Of a DNA stretch of 64,000 nucleotides, positions 1 through 8,511 are shown piece after piece; position 1 is the first letter of the stretch, and each line of letters starts with the position of its first letter. Source of the stretch: Caballeronia sp. M1242 (lineage in GTDB: Bacteria; Pseudomonadota; Gammaproteobacteria; Burkholderiales; Burkholderiaceae); the NCBI RefSeq assembly GCF_017220215.1, contig NZ_CP071130.1, positions 682,001 to 746,000 of the forward strand, given 5' to 3'. Below the pieces are notes generated by a model, which saw only the letters and a program-made list of their open reading frames with translations, ran no database searches and was not told where the DNA came from. The position numbers and the translations under genes were made by a program.

Positions 1-1250
1 GTCATCTTTTTGAAGCCTATCGCCGGGTCCGCTACCCACACGTCCGCCTTCGAAATGCCGTAGACGATAATGTAGTGATAGCCCTCCCAATGCGCGATGA
101 ACGGCAATTCGAACCCGCGCAACGATTCATAGGTGCACTGCACGCCGCGCGTGGTGAAGCCGAGCGCCTCGCCCGCGCGCGCGAGACTGTCGAGCGTCGC
201 GCCTTGGGTCGTCACGTTAGCCAGTTCGCGCAGTTTGCCGAGCGTCATGCCGATGCCGTAATGCCGGCAGATCATCGCAAGACACGCGGCCCCGCAATCC
301 ATCTCCTCGGCCTGCTGCACCCATGCAAAGCGTTTGATGACCCGTTCGCCGAGTTCAGGCTTGCTGTGCAAATCCAGCATCGCGGGAAGACTGCGACGTT
401 CGGCGAGCTTCTTTTGCCGCTGTAACTCCCGCTCGCTGAAGCGGATGCGTTCTTCAAGAACTTCGCGCAGCCTGACGTTGCGCTCGATGATGAAGTGCAC
501 TGTCTTCTCGGGGATGACGAGTAGGCGCGTATCGGCGTTCGCAATGGCCGAGGCCATCTGTTCCTGACGCATCACGCACGCCTTCTCGCCGAAAATTTCG
601 CCGGGGCCGAGCGTTGCCAGCACGTACTGATGCCCGCCTTCCTCACGCACGATGCGCACTTCCCCTTGACGCACGACATACAGGCGCCTGTCGTCGCGAG
701 CGTCCTGCCTGAGAATCTCCTTCCCTTCAGCGATACGCTTGACGCCGACGCTTCTCACGCATTCTTCGAGTTCCGCCTTGTCGAGCTTGCCGCGCAGATC
801 GAACAGCTTGGCGACGAAACCGCCTGCTGAAGCAATGGCGACATAGCTGGTCGCGAACGCAAGCGCCGCGGGATTCTTCGCGATGACGGGTTCGATCGCG
901 CGACGCGGAATGAACAAAAGTTCGGTCTTGCCCGATGACCGCACGGACGACTCATGCCGATAGTCGCGCAGCATCGCGATATCGGCGAATGTCTCGCGCT
1001 CCTTCTTCAGGCCCATGCTGATCTCTTTGCCATGCTCCTCGGTGAATATGCGCACGGAGCCTGCTCTCACGACATAGAGACCATCAGCCACGTCGCCGGC
1101 ATTGCACACGGTTTCGCCGAAGCCGTAGCGGCGCGACTCCGTGTGTTGAGCCAACTGCTCGATTTCATCGCGCGAAAGCGGTGACAATATCTCCACCGTC
1201 GTGAGGAAACTGGCGAGCGAGTCGAGGTTTGATGGTGCGTCCATGTCCAT
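1..1250 (-). CDS. C39 peptidase ABC exporter with two N-terminal cNMP-binding domains (5' part; cut by window edge)
   Basis: About 416 codons are visible; the gene continues beyond the left edge. The protein opens with two cyclic-nucleotide-binding-like beta-roll domains (about residues 12-125 and 140-255; FGETVCNAGD and GPGEIFGEKA are typical stretches). A C39 double-glycine peptidase domain follows, with a recognisable triad: Cys319 in DCGAACL, His392 in GYHYIIV and Asp408 in VADP. In this family a transmembrane domain and ATPase follow, but they lie outside the window. The expected role is cleavage of leaders after Gly-Gly and export of the core peptide with an HlyD adaptor and a TolC protein, all encoded just upstream. 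The start (MDMDAPS) lies 9 nt after the parvulin stop, so the genes are co-transcribed; ATG at 1244 is an alternative. The doubled sensor domain suggests ligand-gated export (inference). Confidence 0.9.
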   Translation of the reverse strand, partial: MDMDAPSNLDSLASFLTTVEILSPLSRDEIEQLAQHTESRRYGFGETVCNAGDVADGLYVVRAGSVRIFTEEHGKEISMGLKKERETFADIAMLRDYRHESSVRSSGKTELLFIPRRAIEPVIAKNPAALAFATSYVAIASAGGFVAKLFDLRGKLDKAELEECVRSVGVKRIAEGKEILRQDARDDRRLYVVRQGEVRIVREEGGHQYVLATLGPGEIFGEKACVMRQEQMASAIANADTRLLVIPEKTVHFIIERNVRLREVLEERIRFSERELQRQKKLAERRSLPAMLDLHSKPELGERVIKRFAWVQQAEEMDCGAACLAMICRHYGIGMTLGKLRELANVTTQGATLDSLARAGEALGFTTRGVQCTYESLRGFELPFIAHWEGYHYIIVYGISKADVWVADPAIGFKKM

Positions 1251-1259
1251 GTGCAATGT

Positions 1260-2012
1260 TTAGCGCGCCTGAATCACATGTTCCTGCGCTCTTGCGAAGA
1301 GCCATTCTTCTCGCAATAGCCGACGGATTTCCGCTGTCGTGTCTTCGTCCAGCTGTGCCGGAAACTTGGACGTCACCGCAAAGATCTCGTATGAGGCGCC
1401 GTCTGCGGAGACGAACGGACCCAGCAGGTCGCCCGGCTCGGCATTGAACACCTTGGCCTCGATATCCGCCCGCAACTGTCCGCGCATCACGCGGCCGATG
1501 AGTCCGCCTTCTTCGCGCGTATCAGCGAGGGAATGTTCGCGCGCCATGTCCGCGAAGCTGTCGGGATCGTCGTTGAGATAAGACATCATCTCTTTCGCGC
1601 TTCCTTCGGAATCGAGAACGATATGACGCACCTCGATGCCGTCGAATCGCGGCGAATTGAGTTGGAAATACTCTTCGATGGCGCGTTGCGTGCCTACCTG
1701 CTCCAGCATCTTCTCCTGGTACAGCGTATCGGTGATATAGGCCTCGAATTCGTCGAGGCTCACATTGAGCGCGTCGAGATAGTTGTTCATGTCCGCTGCG
1801 CGGTGCAGCCCGCGAATGCGCCGGAACTGATCGGCGCGGGTCTGTATCTCGTCCGCCGTGAGCGTGACGCCGGCCTTCTTTGCCGCGCGCACCGTGAGCT
1901 TGTCGCGAACCAGTTGCTCGACGAGTCCGTCGAACTGTCCATTGAGTTTCAGGAGCCTGAGAAATTCGTCGACATCGACCACTTCATCGTCGATTCGCAC
2001 AATCGCCGTCAT
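1260..2012 (-). CDS. Parvulin-type peptidyl-prolyl isomerase without signal peptide
   Basis: A 250-residue protein with a SurA/PpiC-like N-terminal helical half and a parvulin rotamase domain at about residues 120-215. The core motifs VRHIVLDSEG and EEGGLIGRV match the family. There is no signal peptide or membrane anchor: it begins MTAIVRIDDEVV. It is therefore predicted to be cytoplasmic, unlike SurA, PpiD or PrsA. It sits 25 nt after the HlyD stop and 9 nt before the exporter start, inside the export operon. A reasonable inference is a chaperone that holds the precursor peptides in an export-competent form. Parvulins accompany some cNMP/C39 exporters in other phyla (general knowledge, not tested here). 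Catalytic activity is not certain from sequence alone. Confidence 0.88.
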   Translation of the reverse strand: MTAIVRIDDEVVDVDEFLRLLKLNGQFDGLVEQLVRDKLTVRAAKKAGVTLTADEIQTRADQFRRIRGLHRAADMNNYLDALNVSLDEFEAYITDTLYQEKMLEQVGTQRAIEEYFQLNSPRFDGIEVRHIVLDSEGSAKEMMSYLNDDPDSFADMAREHSLADTREEGGLIGRVMRGQLRADIEAKVFNAEPGDLLGPFVSADGASYEIFAVTSKFPAQLDEDTTAEIRRLLREEWLFARAQEHVIQAR

Positions 2013-2037
2013 GTCGTTCTCCGTTCGGTTTAGCCCG

Positions 2038-3426
2038 CTAGCCTGCTACGCTTCGGAAGGGATCGAGCCCGAGGTCGATCAGTCGCCGCTCGCGCACCAC
2101 GATTTCTGCGGAAGCCGTCATGCCATAGCGAAGCGGATATCGCGTACCGGCAATCTGGTAGTAGTCGCGGTCCAGCGTCACTCGTCCTTCATAGACCGGC
2201 TGCTTGGCAATTGCGCCCGGCTTCGTCGCTGGCGAGATGAAGGCGAGCGTGCCGTCGATCACGCCATATCGTTGATAAGGAAACGCATTGAATTTGAGTT
2301 TCACGCGCTGTCCTTCGCGCAGGAACGCGCGATCATGCTCGGCGATCTCTATCTTCAGCACGGGCCGCGCATTTGCCGGCGCAATACCACCGAGCGGCGT
2401 GTTCGCCTGAATCTTGTCGCCCGGCTGAGTCGACGTTACGTCCGTGACCACGCCCGACACAGGGGCCAGAATCAGCAGAAAGTTGTCTTTGTCGATGCTC
2501 TCGAAGCGGATGCGCGCAGCGGCGTCCGCGACGAGACGCGCGGTCTGCAATTGCAACCGCAGCTTGTCTTCCGTGCTCGTCACCTCGCGCATGGCCGACT
2601 CGTATTGCAGCCTGAGGCTCGTTGCTTCCTGACCGCTCGTTTCGAGTTGCGCCTTCGCTTGCTTGAATTCATGGCTCAAGCGAAAGTCGAGTTCAGCGAG
2701 CTTCGCCTGTTCGACGCGATAAGCGCCATCCGCTTCGAGATAGACGTTGCGCTTCGCTTCCACTTGCGATTCCGACACGCCGCCGCCGCCCGGCAAAGCG
2801 AAGAGTCGCGCGAAGCGGTCGAGTTCGCTCTTCGCGGCGTCGCGGGCGCGGCGCGCATTCTCCAGCACGCTGCGCTGCTCCTGGAGTTGCGCCTTCTGCC
2901 CTTCGGCGAGCTTGCTCGTGCCTTCGCTCACTCGCTGCTGATGCTGATGTTCCTCCACTTCCATCTGGTCCTTGAGCGCGGCGATTCTGCGTTCCATCAG
3001 CAACTTCTTCTCGGGAAACTGCTTCCATTCGCGCTCGGCGTCGTCGAGCTTGAGTTGCGCTTCCAGTGCGTTCGTCGCGGCTTCGATTGCGCCACGTGCG
3101 TTCAAGCGCGCCACGACGTCGTCCTTGCGCACCGGTTGCCCTTCCGCGATATAGAGGTCGGCCAGTTCTCCGTCGATAGGCGCGTAGAAGCGCCGCACCT
3201 CGGATTCCGGCGCAAGCGTGCCTTGCGCGGTAACGAGGACGTCCGCGTGACCGATGAAGGACCACGCGAGCGCCGCCACGACGAGCGCGACCATGGCGAG
3301 CACCACGGCTTGCGTGAGCTTCAGCGGCTCAGCGGTCAGAATCGCGACGCCTTCCGCGCCGTGATCGCCGAGCGCCTCGGAGAATGGCCTAAGGGCCGCG
3401 TTGCGCTTCACCGCTCGTCCCTCCAA
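2038..3426 (-). CDS. HlyD-family periplasmic adaptor (membrane fusion protein)
   Basis: 462 residues. One membrane segment lies near residues 40-60 (VVLAMVALVVAALAWSFIG). A lipoyl-like half follows (FYAPIDGELADLYIAEGQPV), then a long heptad-rich coiled coil of about 170 residues, the second lipoyl half (LAPVSGVVTDV) and a beta-barrel region. This is the usual plan of type I secretion adaptors that join an inner-membrane ABC exporter to a TolC channel. The start overlaps the end of the FHA gene by 38 nt, indicating translational coupling. A GTG 15 nt downstream is a less likely start. With the NodT/TolC lipoprotein and the C39 exporter in the same transcription unit, the tripartite pump is complete. 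Confidence 0.93.
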   Translation of the reverse strand: MEGRAVKRNAALRPFSEALGDHGAEGVAILTAEPLKLTQAVVLAMVALVVAALAWSFIGHADVLVTAQGTLAPESEVRRFYAPIDGELADLYIAEGQPVRKDDVVARLNARGAIEAATNALEAQLKLDDAEREWKQFPEKKLLMERRIAALKDQMEVEEHQHQQRVSEGTSKLAEGQKAQLQEQRSVLENARRARDAAKSELDRFARLFALPGGGGVSESQVEAKRNVYLEADGAYRVEQAKLAELDFRLSHEFKQAKAQLETSGQEATSLRLQYESAMREVTSTEDKLRLQLQTARLVADAAARIRFESIDKDNFLLILAPVSGVVTDVTSTQPGDKIQANTPLGGIAPANARPVLKIEIAEHDRAFLREGQRVKLKFNAFPYQRYGVIDGTLAFISPATKPGAIAKQPVYEGRVTLDRDYYQIAGTRYPLRYGMTASAEIVVRERRLIDLGLDPFRSVAG

Positions 3427-5902
3427 TCAGGTTCAGTTTCGCTTGCAGCAGCGACGGATCCAGCACCATGCGAAGGTCTTGTAGAGAGCGCCGTTGCAGA
3501 GCCGCTTCGTCATCGATCTCTTTGCTCAGCGCATTCCATTTGCCTTGATCCGCCGCGCCGTTTTGCGACGCTTGCCTGAGCATGCGCATGCCGCGAACGG
3601 AAGCATCCCGCGCATCCGACAAGCGCTTGGCTTGCGTTCGAAAGCCATCCGACACATCCGACTCCAGCCGTTGCGACCCGCCTATTCCACCGTTCGTCCG
3701 GTACTGCTCCCAAAGCGTCTGCGCATGAGTCATCAACGCTTGTCCTCGCGCGGCTGCTTTACCGTTGAGCGCTGCAATGTCGGGCGCGATAGCCTTAGCG
3801 AAATAGCCGTCGCTCTGCGGGTCGAGCGATTCATAGAACGAAAGCAGTGCGTCTTCATAGCGTCCGGAGCCGCGTGTCTTTCGCAATTCGTCGAACTGGG
3901 CGGCCACCGCCTTTTTGTGAGCCAGTTCACTCTGCAAGGTCGGCGTCCAATTGCCCTGCGGAATCTTCGTCAAGAGGTCAATTGCCTGGGCACTGCGCCC
4001 ATTGCGCCAGGCGTCGGATACAGCGGCGTATTGCGCCATCACAGGTGCGGGCGGCAACTGGTGCGCGCTCAATTCCGCCCACTTGTCCTTGAAAGGGGGC
4101 GTCGAGAATGTCGTCGTTCCGATCCAGTCGGCGAGCGGTGCGAGGCTCTTCGCGGTCATCGCGTGCCTGAGGCTCGCGTAGGCATTCGCATCGGCGCGCA
4201 GGCGTTCGAGACCGCCCAGACGCGGATACCGGTCTGCATAGTCCTTCAACGCGGCATCGATCGCATCGAGGTCGTCCGTGGCGAGGCTCTTCACGACACT
4301 CGCATTCAATCGATCGATGGCGGCGAGATAGACCGAATCATCGCTTTGCAGCTTGCGCAGATGGCTGAGCGCGAGCGCGTAAGGATCGCGAAACTCGGGC
4401 ATGTAGCCCGCGATGCGGTCCAGATCGCGCTGATGGCTTCCTGCATCCGCTTCCCGATGCTTCAGGATGTCCGCGATGCGCGGTTCGTCTGCGTACATTC
4501 GAACGGGCGCGTCAGGGCCGCCACGGCTCATGACGAAACGTTCGAGCTTGCCGATCCAGCGCAATTCATCGAGCATGGAACGGACTTCCGCGTTGTGCTC
4601 GCTCAACGCGTCCATCTGCGCGATGATGCTGTCCGCCTGCGCATAATCGCCTTTGCGCAACGCGACCAGCCAACGCGGCACGTCGGCCTTCAGAACGGCC
4701 TCTGTGTTCATCGACGCGAACGGCGCGTCGTGCGGATGCATGCGGAGATAATCGTTGCTCAACACCGCAGCTTGCGCATAGTCGCCGCTTGCCATGAGCG
4801 ACTTCGCGCGGCGCTCGAGTGATCCGGCATGAAAAAGCGCGAAGCCTCCGGCTGCAAACGCCAACAACACGCAGACAGTGACGACGCGTGCCCGCCGCGT
4901 GACGCGCTGATCCTCGCCTATGAACGCCCGTTCCAACTCGCGAATGAAGAGAGCCCACTTGCCGCGTTTGAGTTTGACCTCGCCGCGCTGTTCCTTTTGA
5001 GCCGAGTCGGCCTGAGCGTCGGCGTTGATCTCATCATCGCCCGGCGCGGCATGATCCACGCAGAAGATGTCAAGAAACGAATGCGCAGAGCCGACGAAAG
5101 TCGTCTTGTCACTGTCGCGCTCGTCTTGGGCATCAGGCTGCGCTTGTACCGCCATTTCAGTCAACGTGGATTCGCTTTCGTCGCCATGCAGACTCACTCG
5201 ATAGACGAAATGCGTGCCGCCGAACGCCAGAGTGTCGCCGTCCTTGAGTGCGATAGCCGAGTCGCCTATGCGTTGGCCGTTGACGAAAGTGCCGTTGGTG
5301 CTGCCGAGATCTTCGACGAACGGCGCCCCGCCCTTTTCGAACACATGCGCATGACGGCGCGACACGTAGTTGACCTGATGCGGGTAACGCGGGCGATAAC
5401 GCGCGAAGATATTGTCGGTCTTGCTGACGAGAAATGGAAACTGCGTGAGTTCGATCGGTTCGAGACCGAGTTCTTCGCGCACCGGCACGAGCGTGAGCGC
5501 GACCTGCTTCGCTGCATGAATTCGACGACGACGGGGCACGAATTGCACGCGATACGCGAGCCGGCTACCGAACGCAATCTCGTCACCGTTTCTGACGCGA
5601 GCGGGGACATCACGCACGGGCGTGCCATTCAATGTCGTGCCGTTCTTGCTCCCCAAGTCCGCGACATAGACAGAGCCGTGCTCGATGAAGATGCGCGCAT
5701 GACGGCGCGACAGTTGCGCGACGGCCTCGGGCGGGCTCTCGTCGAACGGCGCTTCGCCGCGGCCGATTGCGAAGAGATCGTCCTCGATGCGAATCTCGCT
5801 CAACGCATGCGCCGGCGTGCCGCGCGACGCCGGCTGAAGGACGACATCGAATGCTTCGTCCACGCGCGGTTGCGGTTCGGCTATCGGTTCGCCTGGAGCC
5901 AT
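3389..5902 (-). CDS. Double-FHA, single-pass membrane protein of the peptide export locus
   Basis: 837 residues. Two forkhead-associated domains are clear: FHA1 at about residues 40-115 (LSRRHARIF, GSKNGTTLNG) and FHA2 at about 150-230 (VSRRHAHVF, GSTNGTFVNG). Both keep the Arg, Ser-Arg-Arg-His and Asn-Gly residues used for phosphothreonine binding. An acidic linker leads to one membrane helix near residues 338-360. The remaining 475 residues are helical, TPR-like and predicted to be periplasmic. No kinase or phosphatase gene lies in the window, so the phospho-ligand is unknown. The position between TolC and HlyD genes suggests a scaffold or regulator of the exporter, reading a cytoplasmic phospho-signal (inference). 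The C-terminal part has no family I recognise. Confidence 0.88.
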   Translation of the reverse strand: MAPGEPIAEPQPRVDEAFDVVLQPASRGTPAHALSEIRIEDDLFAIGRGEAPFDESPPEAVAQLSRRHARIFIEHGSVYVADLGSKNGTTLNGTPVRDVPARVRNGDEIAFGSRLAYRVQFVPRRRRIHAAKQVALTLVPVREELGLEPIELTQFPFLVSKTDNIFARYRPRYPHQVNYVSRRHAHVFEKGGAPFVEDLGSTNGTFVNGQRIGDSAIALKDGDTLAFGGTHFVYRVSLHGDESESTLTEMAVQAQPDAQDERDSDKTTFVGSAHSFLDIFCVDHAAPGDDEINADAQADSAQKEQRGEVKLKRGKWALFIRELERAFIGEDQRVTRRARVVTVCVLLAFAAGGFALFHAGSLERRAKSLMASGDYAQAAVLSNDYLRMHPHDAPFASMNTEAVLKADVPRWLVALRKGDYAQADSIIAQMDALSEHNAEVRSMLDELRWIGKLERFVMSRGGPDAPVRMYADEPRIADILKHREADAGSHQRDLDRIAGYMPEFRDPYALALSHLRKLQSDDSVYLAAIDRLNASVVKSLATDDLDAIDAALKDYADRYPRLGGLERLRADANAYASLRHAMTAKSLAPLADWIGTTTFSTPPFKDKWAELSAHQLPPAPVMAQYAAVSDAWRNGRSAQAIDLLTKIPQGNWTPTLQSELAHKKAVAAQFDELRKTRGSGRYEDALLSFYESLDPQSDGYFAKAIAPDIAALNGKAAARGQALMTHAQTLWEQYRTNGGIGGSQRLESDVSDGFRTQAKRLSDARDASVRGMRMLRQASQNGAADQGKWNALSKEIDDEAALQRRSLQDLRMVLDPSLLQAKLNLIGGTSGEAQRGP

Positions 5903-6050
5903 GTCAGTTCACAGGTTGCGTCGGACCGCTGCGAAGCGAGCGGCTGTTCGAAGTGTAAGACACGCATCCGCTTAGTCAATTGCGCATTAGGGTGAGCGAA
6001 CGCGATCGTGTGGACGTCGTGTATTCCGGTACGATCGTTAGCCATGCGAT

Positions 6051-7484
6051 TCACTCATTCTTTCCAATGGCGGCGCTCTGTACGTCGACCGCCGGCCATC
6101 CACCGCCGAGCGCCTTGTAGAGCGTGACCGTGTCCGACAAGATCTGCTGATGATTCGCGAGCAACGCGAGCTGCGCCGCGAGCAGCGTGCGTTCGGTCTC
6201 GAACACTTCGAGTTGTGAAATCACACCTTCTTTCAGTTGCGCATCGATCTGCGCGGCAACGATCGTCAGATGCGCGACTTCCTGCTGCAATTCTTCTCGC
6301 TGCTTCGTATGCGAATCAAGATTGACGAGCGCATTCTCCACTTCCTCGAACGCATTCATCACCGTGCTTCGATACTGCTGTTCCGCGACCGTGCTTTGCG
6401 CTTCGGTGGTCTTTACGTGCGCGCGCACGCTCGGGTCGAGAATCGGAATATTGATGCTGGGTAAGAAGCTGAACGTGAAGGACTTCAATAAGTCCGTCAA
6501 CGCAAAGCTCGCGGTGCCGCCACGCCCTGTCAGGCTAATCGTGGGTAACTGCGCGAGTTTCGCTTGTCCGACCAGATCGTAAGACTCGAGCACGCGATAC
6601 TCAGCGGCAATCAGATCGGGCCGCCGTGCAAGCAACTGCGACGGCAGTCCGGAAGGCACGGGCGGAACCTGCACGCGCTTCTGCAATTGGCCGTCGGGCA
6701 CTTTGAATTCGCCAGCAGGCACACCGGTCAACGTAGCCAGCGCATTGTCCGCAAGGTCACGAGCGCGGCGCAGTTCGAGCAGATCACGCGTAAGACGATT
6801 CAGTTCGGCGCGTTGATTCAGCACCTGAGTATGCGGCACAAGACCGTTCTTCTCCATGCCCTCGAATATCGTCAGTATTTTCTGGTTCGTCGCAATAGTC
6901 AGCATATGCTGCTGAATCTGGTCATCGAACTGGAGGATCTGAAAGTACGTCGTCGATACATTCGCGACGAGTTCGAGATAGCCGGCACGCCAGTCCGCTT
7001 CGCTCGCGCGATACTCGGCTTTTTGCGCCTGCACGCCCTTTTCCACGGCGCCCCAGATGTCGATGTCCCAGTTCACCTGCGTGCCGAGGTTGTATTGCTT
7101 CGTGAACGGCTGGCCCGTGGTCTTTTCGAAACTGGCGCCCGCGCCCACATCCATCGAAGGCAGCGCGCCCGCGCGCGCCTCGCCGATTTGCGCACCCGCT
7201 GCCTGAATTCGCGCTGCTAGCACCTTGATATCGAAGTTTCCGTTGATGGCCTTGTCGATCAGTCCGTCGAGATACGGATCCTGAAACTGCTTCCACCAAT
7301 CGGGCCGAATGGTCTCTGCGGGGGCGGCCTTGGGGACGCTTATCGTAGTGAACGCCGTCTTCTCCGGCGTATCGGGCCGCTTATAGACCGGCACGTTCAC
7401 ATCGATGCAGCCGGCGAGCAGCACGGCGGCAAAGAGAATCGCGCATGCGGTCATGAGGCGCGACGAGGGGATCAAAGCTCGCAC
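6051..7484 (-). CDS. NodT-family TolC-like outer membrane lipoprotein
   Basis: 477 residues with a lipoprotein signal ending LLAGC (lipid-anchored Cys26). A TolC-type repeat fold follows, with the usual family stretches such as YLELVANVSTTYFQI, VPSGLPSQLLARRPD and FEEVENAL. Proteins of this family trimerise into an outer membrane channel for efflux or type I secretion. Here it lies between the double-glycine peptide genes and the FHA/HlyD/C39 genes, so it most likely serves as the exit duct of that exporter rather than an RND pump; no RND gene is present. There is a 206-nt gap to the peptide gene upstream and 148 nt to the FHA gene downstream, so internal promoters are possible. Confidence 0.93.
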   Translation of the reverse strand: MRALIPSSRLMTACAILFAAVLLAGCIDVNVPVYKRPDTPEKTAFTTISVPKAAPAETIRPDWWKQFQDPYLDGLIDKAINGNFDIKVLAARIQAAGAQIGEARAGALPSMDVGAGASFEKTTGQPFTKQYNLGTQVNWDIDIWGAVEKGVQAQKAEYRASEADWRAGYLELVANVSTTYFQILQFDDQIQQHMLTIATNQKILTIFEGMEKNGLVPHTQVLNQRAELNRLTRDLLELRRARDLADNALATLTGVPAGEFKVPDGQLQKRVQVPPVPSGLPSQLLARRPDLIAAEYRVLESYDLVGQAKLAQLPTISLTGRGGTASFALTDLLKSFTFSFLPSINIPILDPSVRAHVKTTEAQSTVAEQQYRSTVMNAFEEVENALVNLDSHTKQREELQQEVAHLTIVAAQIDAQLKEGVISQLEVFETERTLLAAQLALLANHQQILSDTVTLYKALGGGWPAVDVQSAAIGKNE

Positions 7485-7690
7485 GATCTGCTCCGACGAT
7501 CAGGCTAGTACGAGGAATGCGCGTTTCTCCATCACCGCGCTCGGTTGCGGATCGCTCGGCGTCTCGGGAACGACGAGCGATCCGCGCCGCCTTGCGACAG
7601 GCGGTTTGATGCAGCGGAGCTCCCCGTGCTCCGCCTCTACTGCCAACAACATGAAACACCTACCCCGCCGTTATCCGGCGTGTTCCTGCT

Positions 7691-7969
7691 TCACACCGCA
7701 TACGGCCCATAGACGTTGATGTGGCTCGTGTTGTCCGCTTTCTGATGCGGCGCCACTTTCGCCGTGGTGTCATACGTGAATGCGTTGTTCACGCCGTTTG
7801 CGCTGAGCGTGTTCTGCGCCTGGTTAGTCAGTTGCTGCGTAGTGGCGCTCAGATCGAAGCTCGACTTGTAGCTCGGGAAATAGAAGGCGGTGCCGCCGCG
7901 CACCGCGGACATTTCATGACGGCCCAATTCGGCGTGATGGACGAGATCGTGGATAGTCAGCGTAGACAT
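7691..7969 (-). CDS. Double-glycine leader peptide precursor A
   Basis: A 92-residue precursor. The first 26 residues form a leader ending MSAVRGG, with hydrophobic residues spaced as in C39 substrates (TLTI, DLV, EL, M, V before GG). Cleavage after Gly26 would free a 66-residue core that begins TAFYFPSY and is rich in Asn, Gln, Thr and Ser, with no cysteine. The leader has the same length as that of precursor B and shares TLTI, Asp8, EL, Arg17 and MSAVRGG; the cores share T(A/S)FYFP, QNT, NGV and a NTS-x-x-NV ending. A C39 peptidase exporter is encoded in the same locus, which makes this a likely native substrate. No immunity protein or modification enzyme is adjacent, so function (bacteriocin, signal or structural peptide) is unknown. 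Confidence 0.82.
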   Translation of the reverse strand: MSTLTIHDLVHHAELGRHEMSAVRGGTAFYFPSYKSSFDLSATTQQLTNQAQNTLSANGVNNAFTYDTTAKVAPHQKADNTSHINVYGPYAV

Positions 7970-8008
7970 GATGTCGGTTCCTGGCTTGAGAGTGATGAAT
8001 GGTGGCGA

Positions 8009-8293
8009 TCAGCGGAGCTCGAAGCCCGATCCGACGTTGACGGTGCTCGTGTTGCTGGCCTGCTGCTTCGGCGCGATGTGGGCCGCGATATTGCCGCCGA
8101 ACGCCACGTTCACGCCGTTTTGGCTTTGCGTGTTCTGCGTCTGGCCGATGAACTGCTGCGTGTCGAACGAGAGCTCGACCTTCGAGACGTCATAGCCGGG
8201 AAAGTAGAACGAGGTGCCGCCGCGTACAGCCGACATCGCGCGGCGGTCGAGTTCTTCGGTGAGGGGAATGTCGAGGATCGTCAGCGTCTTCAT
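8009..8293 (-). CDS. Double-glycine leader peptide precursor B
   Basis: A 94-residue precursor starting at ATG 8293 behind a good ribosome binding site (AAGGAG, 8 nt). The frame is open further upstream, but only this start gives the double-glycine leader. The leader is 26 residues and ends MSAVRGG. The predicted core is 68 residues, starts TSFYFPGY, and is rich in Gln, Asn, Ser and Gly (TQNTQSQNG) with no cysteine. It is a paralogue of precursor A, 39 nt downstream, and the two probably share a transcript. The presence of two related cores suggests either a two-component peptide or diversification after duplication. The upstream 218 nt hold no gene and probably the promoter. Confidence 0.82.
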   Translation of the reverse strand: MKTLTILDIPLTEELDRRAMSAVRGGTSFYFPGYDVSKVELSFDTQQFIGQTQNTQSQNGVNVAFGGNIAAHIAPKQQASNTSTVNVGSGFELR

Positions 8294-8465
8294 GGTGGTT
8301 CTCCTTGGGTGCGCATTGCGCGTCGGGTGGGTTCGAGCAATCTGTTTGCTCGGGCCACTACAATGCACGGGGTATGCCATCTTTGCGCTGTTTCCCGCAA
8401 TGCTTTGCAGTACAAGGCTTTCCACTCCAACGGTCCAGTGCCGGTTTCCGTTCGCGATCGGTTCA

Positions 8466-8499
8466 AGACAAACACTTCGGAGTCCGACTGTTTGTCTTT
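8466..8499 (-). other. Hairpin between DUF4399 gene and peptide B gene
   Basis: A 10-nt perfect inverted repeat (AAGACAAACA / TGTTTGTCTT) encloses 14 nt, starting 13 nt after the stop of the DUF4399 gene on the minus strand. No T-run follows, so it is not a standard intrinsic terminator. It could weaken read-through into the peptide genes or stabilise the 3' end of the upstream message. Confidence 0.35.
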
Positions 8500-8511
8500 C
8501 ACCGACACTGG

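Noticed and set aside
1858-3579. 573-codon open frame on the plus strand
   Set aside because: It lies antisense to the HlyD gene, has an Arg/His-rich shadow composition and no domain. High GC at third positions keeps opposite frames open.
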